From a bacterium (GTDB taxonomy: Bacteria > Joyebacterota > Joyebacteria > Joyebacterales > Joyebacteraceae), in contig JALGZK010000009.1 in the NCBI GenBank assembly GCA_025774935.1, positions 30,401 through 94,400 of the forward strand: a stretch of DNA of 64,000 nucleotides. Reading direction: 5' to 3'. Both the position numbers and the translations under genes were made by a program. The notes beneath the pieces are model-generated. The model did no database searches, was not told where the DNA came from, and worked only from the letters and a program-made list of their open reading frames with translations. This document shows positions 45,408 through 53,414 of the stretch, piece after piece. Positions within the stretch are counted from its first letter, which is position 1. Each line of letters begins with the position of its first letter.

Positions 45408-47126
45408 ATGCGGACACTGTCAACCGCCTGTCTTCTCCTCCTCCTCGCGCTCGCCACCGTCACTCACGCCCAGTGGTCGTCGGATCCCGCCGCGAACCTC
45501 GCAATCACGGACGCAGCGCTCGACCAGGTGCAGCCCAAGGTGGCCCCGACGGCCGACGGCGGCTGCTACATCAGCTGGTTCGACGGCCTCGGGAACGGGT
45601 TCGACGTGCGCCTGCAGAAGCTGGACGCCGGGGGCAACGAGCTCCTCGCGCACAACGGGGTCCTCGTCGCCGACCGCGGTTTCAGCTGGACGCAGGACTA
45701 CGGCCTCGACGTCGACGTCGAAGGAAACGCGCTGCTCACGTTCCGCGACGACCGCGGGACGGGTGAGCAGATCACGGCGTCGAAGGTCTCGCCGACAGGG
45801 ATGCTCCTCTGGGGAACGATGGGCGTCCAGCTCACGAACACCGGCAGCTTCGTCGCGTCGCCGAAGATCGCAGGTACGAGCGACGGCGGCGTCGTGGTCA
45901 CCTGGACCCAGGACTCGGACGCGCGTCTGATGAAGCTCGACACGACCGGAGCCCCGGTGTGGCTCTCCGACGTCGTGCTCACGCCGCCCGAGGGCACCTA
46001 CACCGCGAGCGACCTGCACGACGCGGGCACCGATGTCATCCTCTCCATCGTCCACCAGATCGGGCCCGAGTTCTGGCAGCCGAAGCAGCTCCGGGCGCAG
46101 AAGCTGGATTCCGCCGGCGCGTCCCTCTGGGGCGGTGGCAGCCCGGTCGCGGTCTTCGACAGCGGCTCGCTCCAGTTCGGGAACTACCCCGAGTTCGTGC
46201 CGGACGGGTCCGGCGGCGCTGTCTTCAGCTGGTACGACACGAGCTCGCAGCTCCAGTGCTACGCGCAGCACATACTCGCGGACGGGAGCGATGCGTTCCC
46301 GCACAATGGTTCGGCGACGTCGACGAACGCCACGCGCGTGCGCGTCTCGCCGTCGGCCGCGTTCAACCCTTCGACGGGCGAGACGTTCGTCTTCTGGCGG
46401 GAACAGAACTCGTCCCAGTCCCAGCACGGCGTCTACGGGCAGAAGTTCAACGCAACGGGCACCCGCCAGTGGACCGACTCTGGCGCCGTGGTCGTGCCGG
46501 TCGGTTCCGACGAGACCGGTCTCGTCCGGTGCGTGACGCAGGGGACCGGCGCGTTCGTGTTCTGGGCGCAGGCCCCGGGCTTCGGGCAGGACCGGCTCTA
46601 CGGAGCGCGCCTCGACGCGTTGGGGTCGATCGACATCTCCCAGTTCGACGTTGCGTCGACACCGAGCGGCAAGTCGCGCCTCGACATCGGACGGAGCACC
46701 GCGAGCCACGTGATCCTCGCGTGGCAGGACACCCGCGACGACGCTGGCGACATCTTCGCGCAGAACGTCAACGGCGACGGGACCCTCGGGACGCCTATGG
46801 TCGGGGTCCCTGAGGGCGAGGGAGAGGGAGAGGGAGAGGGAGAGGGAGAGGTCTCGATTCTCTTCCTCGGCGCTGCCCGGCCGAACCCCACGGCCGTCGG
46901 GACGTGGTTTGAGTACTCGGCATCCGGCGCCGGCGAAGTCGTCTTCGACCTCTACGATGCCGGCGGCCGCGTCGTCCGATCCGGTCTGGAGGCGACGGCA
47001 GCGCAGGGACTCGTGACATGGGACGGACGCGACGACATCGGCCAGCCCGTCGCGAGCGGAGTCTACCTTCTCATGATGAGGCGCGGCGAAGAGGTGCGCA
47101 CGAGCAAGGTCACCGTCATCAGATAG
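45408..47126 (+). CDS. Exported repeat (propeller-like) protein with Gly-Glu linker and FlgD-like C-terminal module
   Basis: A 572-residue protein with a signal peptide (1-21, ending THAQ). Residues ~30-465 contain repeats of the form GGxxISWxDxxxGxDVRLQKLDAGG and VFSWYDTSSQLQCYAQHI, an eight-odd-bladed propeller by appearance, with no catalytic motif. A linker of six Gly-Glu pairs follows, encoded by a hexanucleotide repeat, then the C-terminal module (FLGAARPNPTAVGTWFEY ... WDGRDDIGQPVASGVYLL ... VTVIR). AAGGGGG precedes the ATG. TATGAT at about 45295 may be a -10, but no -35 was found. Function unknown. Confidence 0.82.
   Translation: MRTLSTACLLLLLALATVTHAQWSSDPAANLAITDAALDQVQPKVAPTADGGCYISWFDGLGNGFDVRLQKLDAGGNELLAHNGVLVADRGFSWTQDYGLDVDVEGNALLTFRDDRGTGEQITASKVSPTGMLLWGTMGVQLTNTGSFVASPKIAGTSDGGVVVTWTQDSDARLMKLDTTGAPVWLSDVVLTPPEGTYTASDLHDAGTDVILSIVHQIGPEFWQPKQLRAQKLDSAGASLWGGGSPVAVFDSGSLQFGNYPEFVPDGSGGAVFSWYDTSSQLQCYAQHILADGSDAFPHNGSATSTNATRVRVSPSAAFNPSTGETFVFWREQNSSQSQHGVYGQKFNATGTRQWTDSGAVVVPVGSDETGLVRCVTQGTGAFVFWAQAPGFGQDRLYGARLDALGSIDISQFDVASTPSGKSRLDIGRSTASHVILAWQDTRDDAGDIFAQNVNGDGTLGTPMVGVPEGEGEGEGEGEGEVSILFLGAARPNPTAVGTWFEYSASGAGEVVFDLYDAGGRVVRSGLEATAAQGLVTWDGRDDIGQPVASGVYLLMMRRGEEVRTSKVTVIR
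46812..46851 (+). repeat. In-frame GGGAGA microsatellite
   Basis: About six tandem 6-bp units (GAGGGC then GAGGGA) encode Gly-Glu repeats. The unit is a multiple of three, so slippage would change linker length and keep the frame. Confidence 0.85.
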
Positions 47127-47151
47127 GTTCGAGAAGAGAGTCGAGTTTCGC

Positions 47152-47183
47152 GAAGCCTGGCCCGGATGGGCGGGGCTTCTTCA
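47152..47183 (+). terminator. Terminator after the propeller gene
   Basis: GAAGCC ... GCCC / GGGC ... GGCTTC with a 2-base internal loop and GGAT apex, then TTC. Confidence 0.55.
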
Positions 47184-47312
47184 TACGTTCACGGAACATC
47201 AGGTTCCACTTGACGCAGGCACCGCCCGTGAGGCAAGAATGTCTCGCAACAGACAGAGGCAGCAGCCAGCGGAGCGAGGCTACGCTCCGCGCGTCGCACC
47301 AGGGAGGGATGC

Positions 47313-47915
47313 GTGCACCAGCGATTCAGATGGTTGCCCGTGGCAGTGGCCGCGATCTTCGTCATCGCGGGAGGCATCGCCGTCACGGGACCGGCCGGCG
47401 GCACCGGCCACGGAGAAGCAGCCTACGCAGCAGGCGGCGAGAGGTTGCCCGACCTGGCCGGTAGCTGGCTCGGGACTTGGGAGGACACGATCTACGTGGG
47501 CTTCTCCGGCGACTTGTCCTGGACGATCTACATCGACGGATCGACCATGACCGCGAACGGCATCATCGATCTGTCGGACCTGGGACTCGGGCTCATGCCC
47601 GGGAGTGCCGAGGGCACGATCTCGGGGGAGCCCGGACGCAGCACCCTCGACTTCACCTTCACCGCCGGCAGCGTGGGCGGCGGCGTGGGGACGATCACGG
47701 GGAACCTCGCCTCCGGGTCAGGGAACGTGATACCTCCGCTCGACTTCGGAGCCTTCACCTTCCAGGCGACGGTCTCCGACACGCAGATGCGCGGGACCTT
47801 CGACTTCACGTCTCCCGGAGGAGGCGCCGGCAAGGTCCTCATGACCAAGGACACGCCTGTCGAGGCTTCGTCCTGGGGTGTTGTCAAGGACCGGTACCGC
47901 GCGGGGAACGAGTAG
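47313..47915 (+). CDS. Exported protein of unknown function with near-C-terminal WGVVKDRYR tag
   Basis: A 200-residue protein with a signal peptide (about 1-30), a Gly/Ala-rich spacer, and a beta-rich domain (AGSWLGTWEDTIYVGFSGDLSWTI, TFTAGSVGGGVGTITGNL, FTFQATVSDTQMRGTFDF). Alternating Gly-rich strands suggest a small barrel or sandwich like lipocalin-type stress proteins; no family is certain. It ends with SSWGVVKDRYR plus AGNE, so the shared tag is present but followed by four extra residues. The GTG start at 47313 has AGGGAGGG upstream. Confidence 0.78.
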   Translation: MHQRFRWLPVAVAAIFVIAGGIAVTGPAGGTGHGEAAYAAGGERLPDLAGSWLGTWEDTIYVGFSGDLSWTIYIDGSTMTANGIIDLSDLGLGLMPGSAEGTISGEPGRSTLDFTFTAGSVGGGVGTITGNLASGSGNVIPPLDFGAFTFQATVSDTQMRGTFDFTSPGGGAGKVLMTKDTPVEASSWGVVKDRYRAGNE

Positions 47916-48007
47916 CCCCGCCCGGCAGGTGGGCGAACGGCCTCGCGAGGCGCCGTGAAGGCCGCCTGAGGCCGTTCGAGACGGGTTCGGGGGCCGCACG
48001 ATTGCCC

Positions 48008-48035
48008 TTGACATCTCACCGGAATGGGCTATACT
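48008..48035 (+). promoter_or_regulatory. Promoter of the cold-shock gene
   Basis: TTGACA (48008-48013), 16 bases, TATACT (48030-48035). The leader to the GTG at 48309 would be about 265 bases, typical for cold-shock mRNAs. Confidence 0.75.
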
Positions 48036-48090
48036 TATGCCCAGCAGTCGCAGCCACGTCGGTATGGTGACATATCCGTAGACTCTGAAG

Positions 48091-48120
48091 AGGGGCCTGG
48101 CGCACGAGCCGGTCCCTTTT
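48091..48120 (+). promoter_or_regulatory. Terminator-like hairpin in the cold-shock leader
   Basis: AGGGGCCTGG (48091-48100) pairs with CCGGTCCCT (48109-48117) with one G-U pair and one bulge, followed by TTTT. Transcription from 48042 could stop here, giving an ~80-nt RNA, or read through. Confidence 0.5.
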
Positions 48121-48308
48121 GCGCGACTAGGACGCAACGAGGGTCAGGCGGTGAGGAGCCTCCGGCGATCGGTGGTGGCGAGGGCTGCGGGGGCGGTCAT
48201 GCCCTGTTCAGTAGAAGCCGGAAGGGACGAATGCGCGTCCCCCGGCAGTACCAGACCGGACAGAACGGGAGAGCCGTTCACCGGCGGAACAAGAGAGGTA
48301 GAGATACA

Positions 48309-48524
48309 GTGAGTACGACAGGCAGAGTGAAGTGGTTCAATGACAGCAAGGGCTTCGGGTTCATCACGCCCGACGACGAGTCCAAGGACGTCTTCGTTCA
48401 CTTCTCGGCTATCCAGAGTGGTGGCGATTTCAAGACCCTGAACGAGGGCGATCACGTGCAGTTCGATATCGTCCAGGGCGAGAAGGGCCCCGCCGCGGAG
48501 AACGTCACGATCATCCAGGAGTAG
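48309..48524 (+). CDS. Cold-shock protein (CspA family)
   Basis: A 71-residue single CSD-domain RNA chaperone. RNP1 KGFGFITP and RNP2 VFVHFSAI are intact, with the usual N-terminal [11 protein letters not shown] and C-terminal [13 protein letters not shown] at 48309 is chosen because the domain begins there and GAGAGGT lies just upstream; a longer open frame runs back through the leader. It probably melts RNA structure and acts as an antiterminator. Confidence 0.96.
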   Translation: MSTTGRVKWFNDSKGFGFITPDDESKDVFVHFSAIQSGGDFKTLNEGDHVQFDIVQGEKGPAAENVTIIQE

Positions 48525-48551
48525 CGGCCAGCCACTTCGATCGAAACACAG

Positions 48552-48591
48552 AGCAGGGCCATTCCGGGTCACCGGTCTGGCCCTGCTTTTT
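48552..48591 (+). terminator. Rho-independent terminator after the cold-shock gene
   Basis: A perfect 10-bp stem AGCAGGGCCA / TGGCCCTGCT followed by a T run. Confidence 0.92.
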
Positions 48592-48622
48592 CGTGCCTCG
48601 GAACGGTCTCGGCCGCCGTGCG

Positions 48623-49825
48623 CTACCTGAACATCCCCTTCAGGACGCCCCAGCTCGTCTCGTTCGTCTGCTCCCCGGTGCCCGATTCGGAGCAGCCGGG
48701 TCCCCACGCTCCGATCTGTCCGCAGTGAGGCGTGCCGCCAGGCAGGCAGGATGACCCCGCCTCGAGCGTGTATGGCTGCGCCGGGTTGTGCGCTCCACAG
48801 AAGAGCGGGTCCTCGCTGATGTTCCCGCCGACGCCCTCGTATGCCGCAATGCACCCGACCCAGTCCCCGCCTGCGTTCCCGTAGACGTCCGAGCACGTGA
48901 CGGTTGGGGCAGAGGAAGCGTCGCAGTCGATGGCCTCGCCCGCAGTGCTGAACGCGATGATGCTGTGCATGATGAACGGGCTCGAGTCCGTCCTGCAATA
49001 GAGCGCCCCGCCTGCAACGGCGGAGTTCTCCGCGAACGTCGCGCCCACGATCATGGGGGAGGAGAAGTCCTCGCAGAACATGCCACCCCCGTAGACGCTC
49101 GCAGAGTTCCCTCCGAACGTGACGTACGTCAGCGATGGCTCCGAGTACGTTCTGCACGCGAGAGCGCCCCCGGAGTCGCCCGCCATGTTGGCGGTGAAGA
49201 CGACGTCCATGAGCGACGGATCGGAGTGGCCCTTGCACAGCATCGCTCCTCCGTCGTTGTCCGACGTGTTCCCGATGAAGCTCACACGCTCAAACGACGG
49301 GGAGGAGGAGTCGCAGCACACAGCGCCTCCCTCTACGGCGGTGTTGCTATGGAACTTGACGTCGGAGAGCATCGGGGCTGAGTTCGCGCAGAAGAGCGCA
49401 CCACCGAGCGTCCCGCTGTTGTCCACGAACGTGACGTCGGTGATCTTCAGGAACGAGAACTGGCAGACCATCCCCCCGCCGCCCACGCCCGGATTGTCGA
49501 GATGCGAGCCGCCGGTGATGGTGATGCCCCGGATGTTCGTCGCGGCGTCGAGGCTCCAGCACATGAAGACCGGCTCACCCGCGTGCTCCCCGTCGACCGT
49601 GACGCACTCCGGCTCCCCCGTCTCGCTCGTGAGCGTGACCCCGGACTTCATGTCGATGTCGTGTTCGTAGTAGGTGCCGCACGCGACGACGACGGTGTCG
49701 CCGGCTGCTGCGGCGTCGATGCCCGCCTGGATGGTCGGTTGCTGGGAGGGGACGTGGATGGTCGCTGCGCCGGCGATTGCGGCGAACCCCAGGCACACGA
49801 ATGCTGCCGGCACGGAAGGCCTCAT
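48623..49825 (-). CDS. Exported right-handed beta-helix protein with C-terminal WGVLKGMFR tag
   Basis: A 400-residue protein: signal peptide 1-20, then the opening strand of a parallel beta-helix (TIHVPSQQPTIQAGIDAAAAGD, typical of pectin-lyase-like folds) and about nine coils with the repeated GGALxC/FxxNxA pattern. Each coil carries one or two Cys, pointing to a disulfide ladder. The end is NETSWGVLKGMFR, the shared tag. GGAGG precedes the ATG. It is a paralog in layout of the protein at 60782. No catalytic residues are apparent; a structural or adhesive role is likely. Confidence 0.88.
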   Translation of the reverse strand: MRPSVPAAFVCLGFAAIAGAATIHVPSQQPTIQAGIDAAAAGDTVVVACGTYYEHDIDMKSGVTLTSETGEPECVTVDGEHAGEPVFMCWSLDAATNIRGITITGGSHLDNPGVGGGGMVCQFSFLKITDVTFVDNSGTLGGALFCANSAPMLSDVKFHSNTAVEGGAVCCDSSSPSFERVSFIGNTSDNDGGAMLCKGHSDPSLMDVVFTANMAGDSGGALACRTYSEPSLTYVTFGGNSASVYGGGMFCEDFSSPMIVGATFAENSAVAGGALYCRTDSSPFIMHSIIAFSTAGEAIDCDASSAPTVTCSDVYGNAGGDWVGCIAAYEGVGGNISEDPLFCGAHNPAQPYTLEAGSSCLPGGTPHCGQIGAWGPGCSESGTGEQTNETSWGVLKGMFR

Positions 49826-49876
49826 GCTGCACCTCCGGAGGGCGCGTTGTTCCTCATCCGGGAGATATTCTCAGTG

Positions 49877-49905
49877 ATTATATGGTACTTTTCGCCATCA
49901 GTCAA
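49877..49905 (-). promoter_or_regulatory. Promoter of the beta-helix gene
   Basis: On the minus strand, TTGACT (49905-49900), 17 bases, perfect TATAAT (49882-49877). Confidence 0.8.
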
Positions 49906-50094
49906 GAATAGAGCATCCCGGTTGCCCTTGGTGCGAAGCACCGTCGAAGTGGCGGTGCCATCTGGACGTCACGTCACGTGTCGGGTAGCCGGGTGCACTA
50001 GGGGGATAGGGGCCCGATTGCCTGCGCGAGGGGCGATCCATGAGGAGACGACGGCTCGCGCATCTGGGGCAAGCGATTGGATCACCCCTTGGAC

Positions 50095-50123
50095 TTGATA
50101 ATCCGTGTGAATCGTGCTAAACT
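50095..50123 (+). promoter_or_regulatory. Promoter of the M6 metalloprotease gene
   Basis: TTGATA (50095-50100), 17 bases, TAAACT (50118-50123), about 80 bases before the start and divergent from the promoter at 49877. Confidence 0.65.
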
Positions 50124-50202
50124 TGTATAGGATGCGAAGATATATGTTCACGAGCACGTGACCGGACGCGCCTCGGACCCGTGCGCGAAAGAGGGGAACT
50201 GA

Positions 50203-53200
50203 ATGACTGCTCAGAGGAGGGGTGTGGTGAGGACGGCTCTGTGGCTCACAGCAGCGATTCTGATGATTGCGGCGATCCCGGCGAGCGGACGTCCGTACAA
50301 TGGCGAGGTCGTCTCCATCCGGCAGCCCGACGGTTCGTTCGTCGACGTCCGGGTCTGGGGCGACGAGTTCTACGCCGTCGGCGAGACGCTCGACGGCTAC
50401 ACTGTGACGCGCGACCCCGAGAGCGGGATGCACTCGTACGCCCGGCTCTCGGCGGACGGGGCGTCGCTCGTCTCGACGGGCGTTCCGGCAGCGGAGTCCC
50501 CGCCCGCGGGTCTTGAGAAGCACATACGGATCTCCGACGACGCGAGGAGAGACCAGGCGCGCACGTCGCGAGAGGGCTTCGAGCAGCGCGCATTCGAGGG
50601 GCCGTTCGCGCCGCGCGCGCGCGCGGCAGGTCGGCCCACGGCGGGGGCCGTGCAGGGCATCACACTCATCATCGATTTCGACGACGACCCCGCGACCATC
50701 GCGTCATCTGCGATCGAGGATTACTGCAATCTCCCGGGCTACACGGGCTACGGGAACCACGGCTCGGTCCGCGACTACTTCTTCGAAGTCTCCGACGAGA
50801 ACCTGGAGTACACGAACTTCGTCCCGGACCACTACTTCCGCGCCAGCCGATCGAAGGCATACTATACGGACCCGCTCGCTCCCTACGGCCAGCGGGCGCG
50901 CGAGCTCATCCACGAGGCGCTGGTCGATCTCAATAACAGCGGCTTCGACTTCAGCCTCTACGACGCCGACGACAATGGCATCATCGACGCGCTGAACTGC
51001 TTCTACGCCGGCGGCATCTGGAACAACTGGGCCCAGGGGCTCTGGCCGCACGCCGGCTGGATGGAGTACTGCGCAGACGGGGTGTGCACACAGCGCTATC
51101 AGATTACGAACCTCGGGAACACCCTCGCCCTCGGAACATTCTGTCACGAGAACGGTCACATGCTGATGGGCTGGCCAGACCTCTACGACTACGACGGCGA
51201 CTCCTCCGGGGTCGGCGTGTACTGCCTCATGTCAGGAGGCGGCTTCGGCACGAACCCGGTCGAGCCGTGCGCCTACATGAAGTACATCGCGGGTTGGGGT
51301 GACGTGACCGAGCCGACCCAGCTTCAGAGCGACCTCCCCGTCGCCTCGGACAGCAACGTCATCTACAAGTTCAATCACCCGACGCTATCGAACGAGTACT
51401 ACCTCATCGAGAATCGGCAGCGTGTCGACCGTGACGCCAATCTGACCGACGATGGCATCGCCATCTGGCACATCGACACCGACGGCAACAACAGCAACCA
51501 GCAGCAGACGCCGGAGTTGCACTACCTTGTCACGCTCGTCCAGGCGGACGGCCGCTGGGACCTCGAGCACGACGCGAACAACGGAGACGGCACCGATCTC
51601 TACGCCGCCCCTCAGTTCACGGACTGCACGCCGTACACACACCCGAACACGCACTGGTGGGACGGGAGCCCCTCGGGCCTGTCGTTCACCAATATCAGCA
51701 CTTCCGGGACCGTGATGACCTTCGACTTCGAGGACCAGCCGCCGCCCATCCCGCAGAACGTAACGGCTGTCGGCGAGGAGCTCTCGGTCTCCCTGAAGTG
51801 GAACTCGGTACCGGTCGCGGATCTCGATCGCTACGTCGTCGAGCGCGACACGACCGACCTCTTCGGGGCCGGAACGGTATCGGCGTCGGTCGTGGACACC
51901 GCCTACGTGGACGGTCCCCTGCCGAGCGGCGTCGAGCACTACTACCGCGTCTCGGCCGTCGACCTCGCGGGCCAGGCGGGAGACCCGAGCGCCACGGTCT
52001 CCGCGGTGCCGCTCCCGGATGTCGCGCCCTCGGCGCCTGTCGACCTCGAGGCGCTTGGCGGCGGCGGAGTGATCACGCTCAAGTGGCCGGAGAACCCCGA
52101 GGTGGACGTCATCGGTTACCACGTTCTGAGATGCATCGAGCCCTCGTTCGCGGAACCCGACACGCTCGAGGTTGCGACCGCAGGGACCTGCACGGACTCC
52201 ACCTGCGCGCCGGGCACCTCCTACTGGTACAGTCTCATCGCGGAGGACGCGGCGGGCAATCTGAGCGAGCCGAGCGCCCCGGCCGCCGGCATCGGCGTCT
52301 CGGGAGACGCCGTCTTCGTCGATCAGACGAACTCGGGGGCGCAGAACGGCTCGTACACGAATCCGTTCCGGACCCTGCCGATCGCGATCTTCGCGGCGGA
52401 TCCCAACGATGTCGTCATCGTCTATCCGGGCGAGTACACCCTCCCCATCGAGCTCAAGGACCAGGTGCCTGTGATCGGCATGCGGGGAGCGGCAACGACG
52501 TCGATGACAGCGGCCGTCACAGCGATCGGAATCGGCGCTGAGACAGTGTTCAAGGGGTTCAGGCTCGACGGAGGCGGCGCCATCGCCACAGGACTCGACC
52601 TCTTCGGATGCGACCTGTCCGTCGAGGACTGCGAGTTCGCGAACATGACGAACGCCGGAGTCAGTACCCACGGCGGCGGTTCGCCGCTCATCGTCCGGAG
52701 CTTGTTCGCCGGCAGCCAGACCGGCCTCACGTGCTCCGACACGTCGGCGCCGATCCTCAACTCGAACACGTTCCAGGGGAATTCGCTCGCGCACATCTTC
52801 ACGTCCGGGGATCCAGGACCGTACGTCGGCATCGGTCTCGCCGGCGCGAACGACTTCCTGGATCATGGCTCCTTCACGATCTTCAACACCGGCGCGGCGA
52901 CGATCGCCGCGGAGTACAACTACTGGGGTGACAACTGCGCCGAATCGTCATGGTTCACAGGGCCGGTCGACTACACGCCGTGGACGGACGCGACGCACAC
53001 GGCCGAGTTCTTCGAGTGCGGGACGGGAGTGCCGGAGGACGTGATCCCGCGTGTGGCGTTCGCCGGCCCGAGCTTCCCGAACCCGTCGCGTCACGAGACG
53101 AGCATCGCATTCGGGCTGCCGTCTCCTGAAGGGGCGACGAGCCTTCGGATCTACAGTGCCGCCGGCAGGCTCGTCCGGACGCTCGTGGACGGACCGGTCC

Positions 53201-53331
53201 CGGCGGGACGCCACGTCGCGCACTGGGACGGGAACGACGACCGCGGGAAGAGGGTGTCATCCGGGGTCTACTTCTTCAGGCTCACGGCGGGCGGGTTCGA
53301 GGGCACCGGGAAGATGGTCCGCCTGAGGTAG
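50203..53331 (+). CDS. Secreted M6-family metalloprotease with Fn3 repeats and FlgD-like C-terminal module
   Basis: A 1,042-residue exported protease. Signal peptide 1-29; a prodomain-like start (PYNGEVVSIRQPDGSFVDVRVWGDEF) typical of M6 proteins; catalytic domain with the zinc motif HENGH (His315, Glu316, His319) followed by WPDLYD. Two fibronectin type III domains follow (about 518-605 and 610-700), then a beta-helix-like stretch (VFVDQTNSGAQNGSYTNPFRTL ...), then the C-terminal module (PSFPNPSRHETSIAFGLP, SAAGRLVRTLVDG, WDGNDDRGKRVSSGVYFFRL, MVRLR). AGAGGGG precedes the ATG. It degrades extracellular protein. It heads a + strand pair with the GH13 gene 83 bases on. Confidence 0.95.
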   Translation: MTAQRRGVVRTALWLTAAILMIAAIPASGRPYNGEVVSIRQPDGSFVDVRVWGDEFYAVGETLDGYTVTRDPESGMHSYARLSADGASLVSTGVPAAESPPAGLEKHIRISDDARRDQARTSREGFEQRAFEGPFAPRARAAGRPTAGAVQGITLIIDFDDDPATIASSAIEDYCNLPGYTGYGNHGSVRDYFFEVSDENLEYTNFVPDHYFRASRSKAYYTDPLAPYGQRARELIHEALVDLNNSGFDFSLYDADDNGIIDALNCFYAGGIWNNWAQGLWPHAGWMEYCADGVCTQRYQITNLGNTLALGTFCHENGHMLMGWPDLYDYDGDSSGVGVYCLMSGGGFGTNPVEPCAYMKYIAGWGDVTEPTQLQSDLPVASDSNVIYKFNHPTLSNEYYLIENRQRVDRDANLTDDGIAIWHIDTDGNNSNQQQTPELHYLVTLVQADGRWDLEHDANNGDGTDLYAAPQFTDCTPYTHPNTHWWDGSPSGLSFTNISTSGTVMTFDFEDQPPPIPQNVTAVGEELSVSLKWNSVPVADLDRYVVERDTTDLFGAGTVSASVVDTAYVDGPLPSGVEHYYRVSAVDLAGQAGDPSATVSAVPLPDVAPSAPVDLEALGGGGVITLKWPENPEVDVIGYHVLRCIEPSFAEPDTLEVATAGTCTDSTCAPGTSYWYSLIAEDAAGNLSEPSAPAAGIGVSGDAVFVDQTNSGAQNGSYTNPFRTLPIAIFAADPNDVVIVYPGEYTLPIELKDQVPVIGMRGAATTSMTAAVTAIGIGAETVFKGFRLDGGGAIATGLDLFGCDLSVEDCEFANMTNAGVSTHGGGSPLIVRSLFAGSQTGLTCSDTSAPILNSNTFQGNSLAHIFTSGDPGPYVGIGLAGANDFLDHGSFTIFNTGAATIAAEYNYWGDNCAESSWFTGPVDYTPWTDATHTAEFFECGTGVPEDVIPRVAFAGPSFPNPSRHETSIAFGLPSPEGATSLRIYSAAGRLVRTLVDGPVPAGRHVAHWDGNDDRGKRVSSGVYFFRLTAGGFEGTGKMVRLR

Positions 53332-53414
53332 GCACAGGAGTCTGACGAGTCCCGCGGGCGCAGGCGTCGGTGGACGGCGCGTTCGTCCCGACCGCCGCTC
53401 GAGGAGAGACATCC

